Origin: Thalassotalea euphylliae
Lineage (GTDB): Bacteria > Pseudomonadota > Gammaproteobacteria > Enterobacterales > Alteromonadaceae
NCBI RefSeq assembly: GCF_003390335.1
Contig: NZ_QUOU01000001.1
Coordinates: forward strand, 3,596,001 to 3,660,000
Length of the DNA: 64,000 nt
Direction: 5' to 3'
Part shown: positions 16,270 to 25,399 of the stretch, one piece after another
How the letters are laid out: each line of letters opens with the position of its first letter
Numbering within the stretch: the stretch's first letter is position 1
The notes under the pieces: generated by a model
Database searches by the model: none
What the model was told of the DNA's origin: nothing
What the model saw: the letters and a program-made list of their open reading frames with translations, nothing else
Made by a program: the position numbers and the translations under genes

Positions 16270-17634
16270 ATGTTTAAGCCAGAACTGTTATCACCGGCAG
16301 GAAGCCTTAAAAACATGCGTTATGCCTTTGCTTACGGTGCGGATGCCGTCTATGCAGGCCAACCGAGATACTCGTTACGGGTGCGAAACAACGAATTTAA
16401 TCACCAGAACTTAGCTCAGGGTATCCAAGAAGCCCACCAGTTGGGTAAAAAGTTCTACGTGGTTAACAATATTGCGCCACACAATAGTAAGTTAAAAACG
16501 TTTATCAAAGATCTCGAGCCTGTTATCAAAATGCAGCCTGATGCCATGATTATGTCAGACCCTGGCCTGATCATGATGACCAAAGAAGCGTTCCCAGACA
16601 TGCCATTGCATTTGTCTGTGCAAGCTAATGCGGTTAATTGGGCAACGGTTAAGTTTTGGCAGCAACAAGGGATTGACCGCGTTATCTTATCGCGAGAACT
16701 ATCGCTGGATGAAATAGAAGAAATCCGCATGCGCTGCCCTGAAATGGAAATTGAAGTTTTCGTTCACGGTGCGCTGTGCATGGCATACTCAGGCCGCTGC
16801 TTACTATCGGGCTATATGAACAAGCGCGACCCTAATCAGGGAACGTGTACAAACGCTTGTCGCTGGAACTACAATGTGCATGCTGCCACGCAAACCGAAA
16901 CTGGTGACGTCATCGCAACCTCGCCTGTTGAATTTGATCCGCAGGCGGGTAACAACTTCAATGACGTGGTGCTGATTCAGGAGCAACACAAGCCTGACGA
17001 GTACATGCCTGCGTTTGAAGATGAGCATGGCACTTATATTATGAATTCTAAAGACTTGCGCGCTGTTGAACACGTTGAGCGACTGGTCAAAATGGGGGTT
17101 CATTCACTAAAAATTGAAGGCCGCACTAAGTCATTCTATTACTGTGCGCGCACCGCTCGCGTTTACAATCAAGCAATTTTAGATGCCATGGCAGGTCAGT
17201 CTTTCAATCAACACCTTAACGGTGAGCTAGAGCACTTAGCACATCGCGGCTATACCGCAGGCTTCTTGCAGCGCCACAAACACACAGAAACACAAAACTA
17301 CGATTACGGCTACTCAAAGAGTGATACCCAGCAATTTGTGGGAGAAGTGATTGGCCGCAACGAAGACAATGGCTTGATCGAAATTGAAGTCAAAAATAAG
17401 TTCTTAGTTGGCGACGAACTTGAACTAATGACGCCGCAGGGCTGTAAAACCTTTACCTTGACTCATATGGAGTCAACTAAAGGCGAGGTTATCCGCGATG
17501 CCAAAGGCTCTGGTCATATCGTTCATATCTCCTTGGACACTGAGATGGATCTGGCGTTTGGCATTTTAATGCGCAACTTAGAAGCTGACGAAACTACTCG
17601 TCACCCATTCTCACAAAATCAAGCGGCAGTTTAA
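16270..17634 (+). CDS. trhP: tRNA 5-hydroxyuridine synthase TrhP (YegQ, U32 peptidase family)
   Basis: The 454-aa protein belongs to the U32 family, whose YegQ branch hydroxylates U34 of tRNA by an oxygen-independent route that uses prephenate and an Fe-S cluster. The start FKPELLSPAGSLKNMRYAFAYGADAVYAGQPRYSLR is the YegQ hallmark. The cysteine cluster in HGALCMAYSGRC followed by GTCTNACRWNY is the expected metal-binding site. A C-terminal beta-barrel domain follows residue 340 or so. yfhL lies 88 bp downstream on the same strand. An FNR-type palindrome upstream would fit anaerobic induction. It is cytoplasmic. Confidence 0.92.
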   Translation: MFKPELLSPAGSLKNMRYAFAYGADAVYAGQPRYSLRVRNNEFNHQNLAQGIQEAHQLGKKFYVVNNIAPHNSKLKTFIKDLEPVIKMQPDAMIMSDPGLIMMTKEAFPDMPLHLSVQANAVNWATVKFWQQQGIDRVILSRELSLDEIEEIRMRCPEMEIEVFVHGALCMAYSGRCLLSGYMNKRDPNQGTCTNACRWNYNVHAATQTETGDVIATSPVEFDPQAGNNFNDVVLIQEQHKPDEYMPAFEDEHGTYIMNSKDLRAVEHVERLVKMGVHSLKIEGRTKSFYYCARTARVYNQAILDAMAGQSFNQHLNGELEHLAHRGYTAGFLQRHKHTETQNYDYGYSKSDTQQFVGEVIGRNEDNGLIEIEVKNKFLVGDELELMTPQGCKTFTLTHMESTKGEVIRDAKGSGHIVHISLDTEMDLAFGILMRNLEADETTRHPFSQNQAAV

Positions 17635-17722
17635 TTTAACTGCCGCTCAGTTGTTTTGTTTAAGCGCAACTGTGGATGCAAGTACTAAGTGTGATTAGCC
17701 AATAACGTGGAAAGCTGACAAA

Positions 17723-17986
17723 ATGGCCTTAAAAATTCTAGCCAGTTGTATCAACTGCGATATGTGTGACCCCGAATGCCCTAACCAGGCGATTGCACTT
17801 GGCGAAGAGGTATATGAAATTGACCCAGATCGTTGCACTGAGTGTTTAGGGCATTACGATGAGCCGACTTGCGTTAAAGTTTGCCCTATAGACTGTGTAG
17901 TGCCAGATCCTGAACATGAAGAAACAGAAGCAACATTAGTCAAGAAGTTTGAGCTTTTGTATCAGCTGGACGCCAAATCAGCATAA
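17723..17986 (+). CDS. yfhL: YfhL-type 2[4Fe-4S] ferredoxin
   Basis: The 87-aa ferredoxin has two 4Fe-4S cysteine motifs: CINCDMCDPECP near the N-terminus and CTECLGHYDEPTCVKVCP in the middle, with the extended loop typical of YfhL. The tail continues for about 25 residues, as in the E. coli protein. It is a cytoplasmic one-electron carrier. Its position just after trhP, which encodes an Fe-S-dependent enzyme, suggests a shared function or at least co-expression; the partner is inferred from gene order only. GTGGAAAG precedes the ATG. Confidence 0.92.
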   Translation: MALKILASCINCDMCDPECPNQAIALGEEVYEIDPDRCTECLGHYDEPTCVKVCPIDCVVPDPEHEETEATLVKKFELLYQLDAKSA

Positions 17987-18112
17987 GCCTGATCAGTTTG
18001 AGACGATTCAGTTGAAGACAAAAGCACTCAGTCCCTTCCCTTCTGCGTTAACCTACTTAGATTCCAACGTCAGTGAGTTCCCGCACTCACTCAAACGCTT
18101 ATTCACGCGCTA

Positions 18113-19360
18113 TTAGAAGTAATAGCGGTAACCGAATTGAAATTGTCGCTCAATTAAATCGACAGGCTGTTCGAGGTAAGCTCTAGCAGCGCGCTTGGCG
18201 TCGATAAGGTTGTACTCTGCCAGCACGTAGCTCTGCTTGTTTAGGCGATAACGATACGCCAACGACAGTGCGTTGCCATTTTCTTCATTGTTATCCCCCA
18301 CCGTTGCATCGCGATCATCAACATTAAAGTGCTCTAGCCTGAGTGCGAGATGATGTGACTCCCAAAAGTGACGCAACATCGCAAAACCGCTGTCGTAGTC
18401 GTTATTCACTACATCTTCAAAGGTTGGCGAGGTCATGTAGGTGCTACCTGTCATGTATTGCCCAATAAGCTCCCACTGTTTAGCGAGGCGATATTTGACA
18501 CCAGCATGGGTAAACGCGGTCGTCCATGTGTATTGCCCTTGTTTTACTATGCCCTCTTGCGCTTGGTTATCGTAGTGACCCAAATCTACGCGCAATTCGC
18601 GCTTGTATCGCCAAGACGCGGCAATATGCGCGCCCCAGCGATCATCTAACTCACGAAATGGATCTGAAGTCCTCGCTTGTTCGGCAAGCTCTCCTGTCAG
18701 CGCAGGAAAATATGGCACCTTGAGCTTTTCGTGGAGCAGTGTTTGACGGCTACCAATCGTCCAGCCGTGCCAGGCTAACATCGCGCCGGCAGGGTCATTG
18801 TTTTGAAAAAGTGAAGCGGTTAGGGAAAAGGAATGATCTGAGCTAGTAAACTTACCCAGTTTATCAATGGTGAATTGAGCGCCTGTGCTGCGCAACTCTT
18901 CACCTATCCAGTTGTTGATGGCACTCGATGTCAGGGTGTATGGGGTTGACCACGCCGTCGCAATATTTTCCATACTCACTTGTGGGTAAAATACACCAAG
19001 TTTTGACTGTAAGCGCCAGCCACTGTCGTTTGGTACGCCCTTGTAGGCGAGATAACCTTCAGTGAAACCAATGGCATTGTTACCGCGATCAGCAAAACCG
19101 TTACCCACCAGTGTTAACGACCAGTTGTTTTCCCAATCAACATGATATTGTAAGCCCAACTGGCCGATGGCGACGCCACTGCCATTATCGAATCGAAACT
19201 TGCCGTAATCGCCTTTTAAATAGCTATTACCATTGGCACTACTGTCGGCGTGATAAAGTCTTAAATCGATGAGTCCCTTAACGGAAACATCTGCGGCCAT
19301 AGCGGTGCCGCTTAGCATTAGCAGTGATAATGCCAAGCCATTAAAAAGCGATTGTTGCAT
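18113..19360 (-). CDS. Predicted outer-membrane beta-barrel protein (porin-like)
   Basis: I do not recognise a named family. The 415-aa protein has a Sec signal peptide (LALSLLMLSGTAMA) and a mature start ADVSVKGLIDLRLYH. Alternating aromatic and polar strands run through its whole length, with repeated patterns such as WELIGQYMTGS and ALSLAYRYRL, and it ends in phenylalanine (FQFGYRYYF). This is an outer-membrane barrel of probably 16 or more strands. Its ATG directly abuts the TAA of the EAL gene, and a cupredoxin-like gene precedes that, so all three should be made together. The substrate is unknown. Confidence 0.75.
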   Translation of the reverse strand: MQQSLFNGLALSLLMLSGTAMAADVSVKGLIDLRLYHADSSANGNSYLKGDYGKFRFDNGSGVAIGQLGLQYHVDWENNWSLTLVGNGFADRGNNAIGFTEGYLAYKGVPNDSGWRLQSKLGVFYPQVSMENIATAWSTPYTLTSSAINNWIGEELRSTGAQFTIDKLGKFTSSDHSFSLTASLFQNNDPAGAMLAWHGWTIGSRQTLLHEKLKVPYFPALTGELAEQARTSDPFRELDDRWGAHIAASWRYKRELRVDLGHYDNQAQEGIVKQGQYTWTTAFTHAGVKYRLAKQWELIGQYMTGSTYMTSPTFEDVVNNDYDSGFAMLRHFWESHHLALRLEHFNVDDRDATVGDNNEENGNALSLAYRYRLNKQSYVLAEYNLIDAKRAARAYLEQPVDLIERQFQFGYRYYF

Positions 19361-21703
19361 TTAATTTTTCGTTCTGCTTATTTGGTATGGGGTATTGTCA
19401 ATCCATTGTTCAAATACATCTGCCGGCAATGGCTTACTGATAAAATATCCCTGCGCTAATTGGCAATTTTGCGCTTTTAACCACAACAACGCAGTTTCGT
19501 CTTCGATGCCCTCAGCAACCACAGAAAGCCCCATATTGTGTGCAAGTTCTAAAGTTGACCGAACTATGATCTTATCACTTTCATCCGTCGAAAGGTGTTG
19601 AACAAATGAGCGATCAATCTTTAATTCGTGTACGGGCAATTGTTTTAGCTGTGCCAATGATGAGTAGCCAGTACCGTAATCGTCAATCGAGAGCTTAAAG
19701 CCATGTTCACGTAAGTAGCACAGTATTGCCGTTGCCTGCTCGGCATCTTCAACAACCGCTTCTTCTGTCACTTCAAGCGTAATAGCGTTATCACTTAACT
19801 GGTGAGCCTGTTTTAAATCAATCACAAAGTCAGGGTAAGACTTATCCATAATATTGGCGGCCGAAATATTGATCGCAATGTTAATATCCAAACCTTTTTG
19901 CTGCCAGCTAACATACTGGTTAACAGCAGCTTGGGTTACCCACCGCGTTAGCGCGTCCATTTGCCCTGTTTTTTCCGCAATACTAATGAAAGCATCCGGT
20001 GGAATAAGCCCCTTTTCAGGGTGTTGCCAGCGCACTAAAGCCTCAACATGGCTAATGGTCATGTCAGATAAGCGCAACTTTGGCTGATAGAACAAAGTCA
20101 GTTCATCTTGTTCAATCGCTTGTTTCAAGCTGTTCGTTAAAAACAAGCGTTCAACCGCGTTTTGATCAAACTGAGGGTCGTAAACTTGGTAAGGTTTTTT
20201 GTTCTTTTTCGCATGCTGCAGCGCAACATTAGACTTTTGTAATAGCTCGGTTTCCTGACCGCCATTGTGGAGTGTTGAAATGGCAATTCCCAGAGCAAAC
20301 TGCAAGTGTAAACTGATATTTTCATATTGGCAGCGAATCGTAAGCTCTGCCAATAATTGCTCGACTAAAGGCGCTATGTCTTGCATATCAGCCAAGAGCA
20401 CAAAGTTCTCGCCACCTAAATGGAAGCACGATAGCCCTAAATTAGTTTTAACAATGCGTTCGGCCACTTCATTTATCACATCGTCACCCACTTGGTAACC
20501 AAGCGTATCGGTAATGTCTTCTGCGCCCAAATAACACAGTTGGATAACTAAAAAGTCTTGCTGCGCGTGCTTGCGTTTACTCAACGCTTTCAACAATGAG
20601 TTGCGGTTGGGAAGATGAGAAAGAGGATCGTGAAAAGCCTGAAAACTTATGGTTTGCTCACGTGATACCACCGCATCAGTCATCTGATTAAACTCGTCAG
20701 ATAGCTGTTTTAACTCTTTACTGCCATCTACCTCGACACTTTGGTCATAGTTACCTTGCGAAATCAATTTCACTTGGCTTACTAATTGTTTGATGGGCAG
20801 AGTAATGCCGCGAGCGATAGCGATAGCACCAACAACGGATAAAGCGACCGTAAGCGCAATCAACAACGCTAAACGCAGCCACTCGACACCAATGCTCGCC
20901 AGTAAATCCGCTTTGGATTTGTACAAGACGGCGCTGATCCCTTGTTCTGCTAATTGCCCCAAAGGCACAAGTTCACGAACATAATCGCCAGCAGGATTGG
21001 CGATAACACTTTCGATAGCAATATTTCCCTTGTTCAAGCGCTCATATTGATCGGCAGCAATAAGCTGCTTATCATCGTTTTCACCCAGTACAAATGCCAC
21101 ATTAACATCAGTTAAGTTGGCCAACTCCATTGCCAGTTCAGCATCAATTAAATAACCAAAGCCAATCCAACCAATGTTACGACTACCGCTTTTAATTGGC
21201 GCCAGACTCAATTGATAGAGCTGTTCATTTAGCTTCACCAGCTGGGTATTGGCCTCGGCAAATAACTCTCGATCTTGTCCGAAATAAGCGCCCTGTCCTT
21301 TGCCAATGCGTACTTTGGTTTTTCCTTGAGGGGTTTTGTAAGTGACTAGTTGGGCAAACACTAAACCATCATTGTCAATGGCCATCGCCAGATCACTGTT
21401 TATGCGCTTTCTGTGGTTATTTAATGCCACTAAAAAGCTTTTGTTATCTTCTCGAAGAACCGATTTCAAACCGTAATCTTTTGCTGCGGTTTCAGCGAAT
21501 GCCGACAAGTAGTAACTGCGGTTTGAAAACTGGGTTTCAAAAACGTCTTTAGCATTACTGAGTCGATTGGTTAATTGAATTGTTTCAAGCTGCTTACTCG
21601 CTTGAAAAGTCGAGAAAAATGAAACCAGCTGCACAATGAGTAGTAAAAAAAGAAATAGACTTAAAATTTTACTTTGTATGCTACGGATTTTGAAAAAAGA
21701 CAT
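19361..21703 (-). CDS. Membrane c-di-GMP phosphodiesterase: sensor, HAMP, degenerate GGDEF, EAL
   Basis: The 780-aa inner-membrane protein has helices at about residues 10-30 and 270-295 enclosing a Cache-like periplasmic sensor, then a HAMP linker. The GGDEF domain (about 345-500) has GGENF in place of GGDEF, so cyclase activity is unlikely. The EAL domain (about 520-770) keeps its catalytic residues: EALVRW, NISAAN, LEVTEEAV, SIDDYGTGYSSL, KIDRSF and AEGIEDE. It should therefore hydrolyse c-di-GMP in response to a periplasmic signal. It sits between a periplasmic cupredoxin-like gene (7 bp upstream) and an outer-membrane barrel gene (0 bp downstream), which are candidates for the signal path. 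Confidence 0.88.
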   Translation of the reverse strand: MSFFKIRSIQSKILSLFLFLLLIVQLVSFFSTFQASKQLETIQLTNRLSNAKDVFETQFSNRSYYLSAFAETAAKDYGLKSVLREDNKSFLVALNNHRKRINSDLAMAIDNDGLVFAQLVTYKTPQGKTKVRIGKGQGAYFGQDRELFAEANTQLVKLNEQLYQLSLAPIKSGSRNIGWIGFGYLIDAELAMELANLTDVNVAFVLGENDDKQLIAADQYERLNKGNIAIESVIANPAGDYVRELVPLGQLAEQGISAVLYKSKADLLASIGVEWLRLALLIALTVALSVVGAIAIARGITLPIKQLVSQVKLISQGNYDQSVEVDGSKELKQLSDEFNQMTDAVVSREQTISFQAFHDPLSHLPNRNSLLKALSKRKHAQQDFLVIQLCYLGAEDITDTLGYQVGDDVINEVAERIVKTNLGLSCFHLGGENFVLLADMQDIAPLVEQLLAELTIRCQYENISLHLQFALGIAISTLHNGGQETELLQKSNVALQHAKKNKKPYQVYDPQFDQNAVERLFLTNSLKQAIEQDELTLFYQPKLRLSDMTISHVEALVRWQHPEKGLIPPDAFISIAEKTGQMDALTRWVTQAAVNQYVSWQQKGLDINIAINISAANIMDKSYPDFVIDLKQAHQLSDNAITLEVTEEAVVEDAEQATAILCYLREHGFKLSIDDYGTGYSSLAQLKQLPVHELKIDRSFVQHLSTDESDKIIVRSTLELAHNMGLSVVAEGIEDETALLWLKAQNCQLAQGYFISKPLPADVFEQWIDNTPYQISRTKN

Positions 21704-21710
21704 ACGGCCC

Positions 21711-22415
21711 TTAATATTCTTCTAAAAAGTCAAACTCTTCTTCGCTTTCTTGCAATGGAATTGGCATCAATTCATTAACAAGTTTAATTTGGTGCACATT
21801 GTCGAGCATGTTGGCATCAATCACAATCAGCTGGCTTTGCTCGTGCTCATCATTATCTAATTGCGGGTGCCACGCTGTGATGCGATATTCACCAAGCTTA
21901 GCAAGGTCAAAGCTCACAACACCTTTATCGTCGGTTTTGCCAAAATAAGGGGTATCAACGACGAGTGTATAGCCACTCATCCAGTCGTGTACATTACACC
22001 CCATGGCAATTTCTTCGGTCGAGTGCATTGGCTCAGTTGTCTTGGTATTACCCGCTTTGAGCTTGAATTCGAATCGATTCTCACCGGATACCGAATAGAT
22101 ATGGTGGGTAATGTCGTCTTGGTTACTAAACTTAATTGGCTGACCTTTTTGCATGACGCTCAAGTAAGGAGCGAATTTTTTGCCTTTTTGGTCAATAACA
22201 AGCGATTGGTCATTTATCGGTAAGCCGTCAATACCTGACGTAGGCGCAAGATAAACAACGATATTATCTTGCGGTTGCCCTTGGTGATTAAATACTTGTG
22301 TGCTAAATCTCTCAGCCCACGCACCGGATGAAGCTAGGATGCCGGAGAGTAGTAATACTAATTTATTCAATTCAAATTCCACTATGTTGTTTAGCGACTG
22401 CACAGAATTGCTCAT
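21711..22415 (-). CDS. Periplasmic cupredoxin-like protein (methylamine-utilisation-like)
   Basis: The protein is exported and has a plastocyanin-like fold followed by a short carboxypeptidase-regulatory-like beta domain. The candidate copper ligands are His in SNQDDITHHIYS and Cys/His/Met in MGCNVHDWMSGYT, spaced as in type-1 copper proteins. The C-terminus is very acidic (EESEEEFDFLEEY type). The start is uncertain. The ATG at 22415 has no ribosome site and gives an atypically acidic n-region, whereas a TTG at 22370 preceded by GGAA gives a clean 19-aa signal peptide (MNKLVLLLSGILASSGAWA). It is the first gene of the three-gene operon with the EAL protein and the barrel. Confidence 0.72.
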   Translation of the reverse strand: MSNSVQSLNNIVEFELNKLVLLLSGILASSGAWAERFSTQVFNHQGQPQDNIVVYLAPTSGIDGLPINDQSLVIDQKGKKFAPYLSVMQKGQPIKFSNQDDITHHIYSVSGENRFEFKLKAGNTKTTEPMHSTEEIAMGCNVHDWMSGYTLVVDTPYFGKTDDKGVVSFDLAKLGEYRITAWHPQLDNDEHEQSQLIVIDANMLDNVHQIKLVNELMPIPLQESEEEFDFLEEY

Positions 22416-22723
22416 ACTGTTGGTCTGCTGTTTGGGTTGTCGTTAGAACACCCACTCAAACACGCCAACACTATAACAGTTTATTTAGTCACTAGCAGTT
22501 AAACCTTAGATGTAATATGAGCGGATAATCAAGAAAAAACTTCTAAAATTTAATCAATTAACCAAAACTTTATATACAGATCAAAAGTCAAATTGCGCAG
22601 ACAAGCTTTGTCTTGGCTTTAAAAAGCATAGTGAACAATACGTCTTCTTCATACCACATAAAAAGGGAGCATCTCTGCTCCCTTATCACTTTAGCTTTTC
22701 TATCAAGTAATCACTTGAGAACG
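22416..22723. other. Intergenic region between the cupredoxin operon and the TonB receptor
   Basis: It holds the promoter side of the cupredoxin-EAL-barrel operon and, at its far end, the TonB receptor terminator. I see no ORF or further structured element apart from a short GACAAGCTTTGTC palindrome near 22600. Confidence 0.5.
22661..22684 (-). terminator. Rho-independent terminator of the TonB-dependent receptor gene
   Basis: On the minus strand, stem AAGGGAGCA/TGCTCCCTT with a 4-nt loop is followed by a T-run, 39 bp after the stop codon. Confidence 0.85.
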
Positions 22724-25399
22724 TTAAAACTCCATGGCAAAACGAGCATAAAGCTGACGACCTCTTGGATCGTGTACTTTTGAATCAAAGCCTGAGTTAG
22801 TGAATACCTGAGGAGGCTCTTCATCTGTTATGTTTGTTCCCCCTATTGTTAAAACATAACTGGTATCTGTGTCATAAATCGAGCCTAAGTCGACATTGTA
22901 TTGGAAATCGACCGTGACATGGCTATCAATTTGCTTAAAGCCAACCGTGCATTGTTCATCAAATTCATTACCATCAGCACAGTTTTGGTCATCATCATAG
23001 CTATCTATGTAGCGGACAAACATGTTAGCTGAATGGTTTTCTACCGCCCAGTTAAGCCCAAAGTTAACTCTTAACTCAGGCGTTGAAACACCTATGTTGT
23101 TAAAGTTTCTCAACCCTACGCCATCGATGTCACCAGCTTGTGGATCTGTTAGGTCGTAATCAACAATATAGGTCGCATTGATACTCGGCGTAATTTGACC
23201 AAACTCAGTATCAATTCGATAGCTACTCACCAAATCCAAGCCTGCTGTTTCCAGTGAGTTAGCATTTACATAGGTTGTATTTACTCGCAGTATTGGCCCG
23301 TTTAATGGATCACCCGCTCGAACCACACGTTCGGTATCTTGCGGGCTAGCATTAAGGATTGCTTGAAAGCTTTCTTGAATAATGAGATCTTCAAACTCAA
23401 AGCTCCAGTAATCCAATTCAATTGAAAAATCGTCAACTGGCTCTAACGAGAAGCCCAAATTGTAAGCAGTAGATTCTTCAGGAACTAAACCTTCGTTACC
23501 GCTTGCTCTAACGCCAGCAAAGGCTGTTGAACCGGTGAGTGGATCTACTAATTCATTTAATGATGTAGCCCCACCGTCCCTTTGGAAAATCGATGGTGCT
23601 CGGAATGAAGTAGACACTGAACCACGTAGTGAGAAACTTTCATTAACGCGCCATGAGGCTGCAAATTTAGGATCAACCGTATCACCAGTTGTTCCACCGT
23701 AGTCTTCATAGCGCACCGCGAGTTGTACATCCAAATCTTCTGTAAGAGGCAATGCAACTTCAGCAAACGCCGCCCAAGTATCTTGGTCACCTTCAATATC
23801 GGCATTACCAATAACAAACGAGAATCGGTCCTGATTTGATAGGGCATCATAATCTTGAGTGAGGTCTTGATAGCGGTATTGAATGCCAAATGCAATACCA
23901 GCAGTCCCAGCATCCATGTCAAACAAATCCATTGAAACCAGCGCTTCTGCAACTTGCAAATTAGACTCAGAATCAATTTGCTGCTGAGCCGTAAAAGAAT
24001 TAATTACATTTTGTGAGTTCGGTGAGGAAGTGTATGAGGTCGCGAATGGGTTAAAATATTCACAAGCACCAACACCTGGGCTACCCGTGAATGGATCACA
24101 CCCTTGGCCACCAAAGCCATTAAGCGCATTTTGAAACTCTTGCGCTAGGGTATCATTAACCGTAAATAAGAAGTCGTTACGCGCTGCAGTATAACTTAGC
24201 TCCCAAAAACCATCTTCTAATTCACCAGTCAGTGTTGTGTTAATACGTGCAGTATCAGATTCGGTATTGGCAGGATCTCCTGGCGCACCAAAGCCAATAG
24301 CACGGCCAAAAAAGGATACTGGAATATTAAATATATTATTTGGATGATCCGCTGGCACGGTTGGGAAGGTTAAAATAGGGAATGAAGGTGAACCGCCGCG
24401 CTCTGCTCTGTTGCGCGCATAGCTTACTTCTGTCGTCCATTTTATATCGTCAGAAAAATCTTTTGTTGCCTTGAAGTATGACGACACACGAGATTCATCA
24501 GCTACATATGAATAGGTTCTAACAAAGTCAAAACCACAGAAGCCTACATCCAGTCCTGGTACAGTTCCAGCAGGGCGTATAATCTGAGGAAAACCACCAA
24601 ACTCAGCACAGCCTGTTGGATCAATAATCGGTGCAGGCCCGATAAAGAATGAACCTGGGTTACCCAAGGCACTAACATCATCTTCAATTCGGCTTAGCCT
24701 GCGATCGCTAACAAACATAGGTGAGCGGTTAGTATAACTTACCGCAGCCATTAAGCTGCTATCGTCATTAACAGTGCCCCATAAACCTTGTATCACATAC
24801 TCTTTGTTATCGCCGTATTTACCATCTTGATATTCAGCCGTAACTTTGACACCTTCATAGTCATTTTTGGTAATAAAGTTCACTACACCTGCAACCGCGT
24901 CAGAGCCATACAGTGCTGACGCACCATCTTTAACGATTTCCATACGACCAATCGCAATCATAGGCACAAGCGAACTCGTATCAACAAAGTTCACCCCCCC
25001 ATTATTAGGCTGGGCGGTAACCACCTGTCGCTTGTTATTCAACAGTACTAAGGTTGATGCGACGCCAAGCCCCCTTAGGTTGATATTTGAGGTACCTGCT
25101 GTTGCGTTTTGCGTAAACGCGTCAGGGTTGTTCTCTGCTCCAGTATTGATGGTCAAGGTTTGAGTGATATCACTAATATTTTTCGCCCCTAACGCGTCGA
25201 TCGCAACGCTATCGACAACCGCCAAGGGAGAAGGTGATTCGAAGTTTTCGCTACGGCGAACGAAACTACCAGTCACAACAATAAGTTCAACTTCTTGTTC
25301 TTCGGCACTCGTTTCTTGTTGAGCAAAGACTATTGGGTTTGGCAACAGGGTTGCGGCCACTATTGCACTAATAGCGCTTATTCGTGTTTTTAGTTCCAT
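22724..25399 (-). CDS. TonB-dependent receptor
   Basis: The 891-aa outer-membrane receptor has a signal peptide ending near VFAQQ, a TonB-box-like segment EVELIVVTGSFVRR, a plug domain (about 55-180, with NINLRGLGVASTLVLLNNKR and IVKDGASALYGSDAVAGVVNFIT) and a 22-strand barrel ending in ARFAMEF. The plug and barrel resemble the Alteromonadales/Xanthomonadales receptors for peptides, carbohydrates or other large substrates, rather than classical siderophore receptors. The substrate cannot be read from the sequence. No Fur-like box is obvious upstream. It is a single gene. Codons 3-6 contain a 9-nt match to sRNA 2 of the array at 43-44 kb. Confidence 0.92.
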   Translation of the reverse strand: MELKTRISAISAIVAATLLPNPIVFAQQETSAEEQEVELIVVTGSFVRRSENFESPSPLAVVDSVAIDALGAKNISDITQTLTINTGAENNPDAFTQNATAGTSNINLRGLGVASTLVLLNNKRQVVTAQPNNGGVNFVDTSSLVPMIAIGRMEIVKDGASALYGSDAVAGVVNFITKNDYEGVKVTAEYQDGKYGDNKEYVIQGLWGTVNDDSSLMAAVSYTNRSPMFVSDRRLSRIEDDVSALGNPGSFFIGPAPIIDPTGCAEFGGFPQIIRPAGTVPGLDVGFCGFDFVRTYSYVADESRVSSYFKATKDFSDDIKWTTEVSYARNRAERGGSPSFPILTFPTVPADHPNNIFNIPVSFFGRAIGFGAPGDPANTESDTARINTTLTGELEDGFWELSYTAARNDFLFTVNDTLAQEFQNALNGFGGQGCDPFTGSPGVGACEYFNPFATSYTSSPNSQNVINSFTAQQQIDSESNLQVAEALVSMDLFDMDAGTAGIAFGIQYRYQDLTQDYDALSNQDRFSFVIGNADIEGDQDTWAAFAEVALPLTEDLDVQLAVRYEDYGGTTGDTVDPKFAASWRVNESFSLRGSVSTSFRAPSIFQRDGGATSLNELVDPLTGSTAFAGVRASGNEGLVPEESTAYNLGFSLEPVDDFSIELDYWSFEFEDLIIQESFQAILNASPQDTERVVRAGDPLNGPILRVNTTYVNANSLETAGLDLVSSYRIDTEFGQITPSINATYIVDYDLTDPQAGDIDGVGLRNFNNIGVSTPELRVNFGLNWAVENHSANMFVRYIDSYDDDQNCADGNEFDEQCTVGFKQIDSHVTVDFQYNVDLGSIYDTDTSYVLTIGGTNITDEEPPQVFTNSGFDSKVHDPRGRQLYARFAMEF

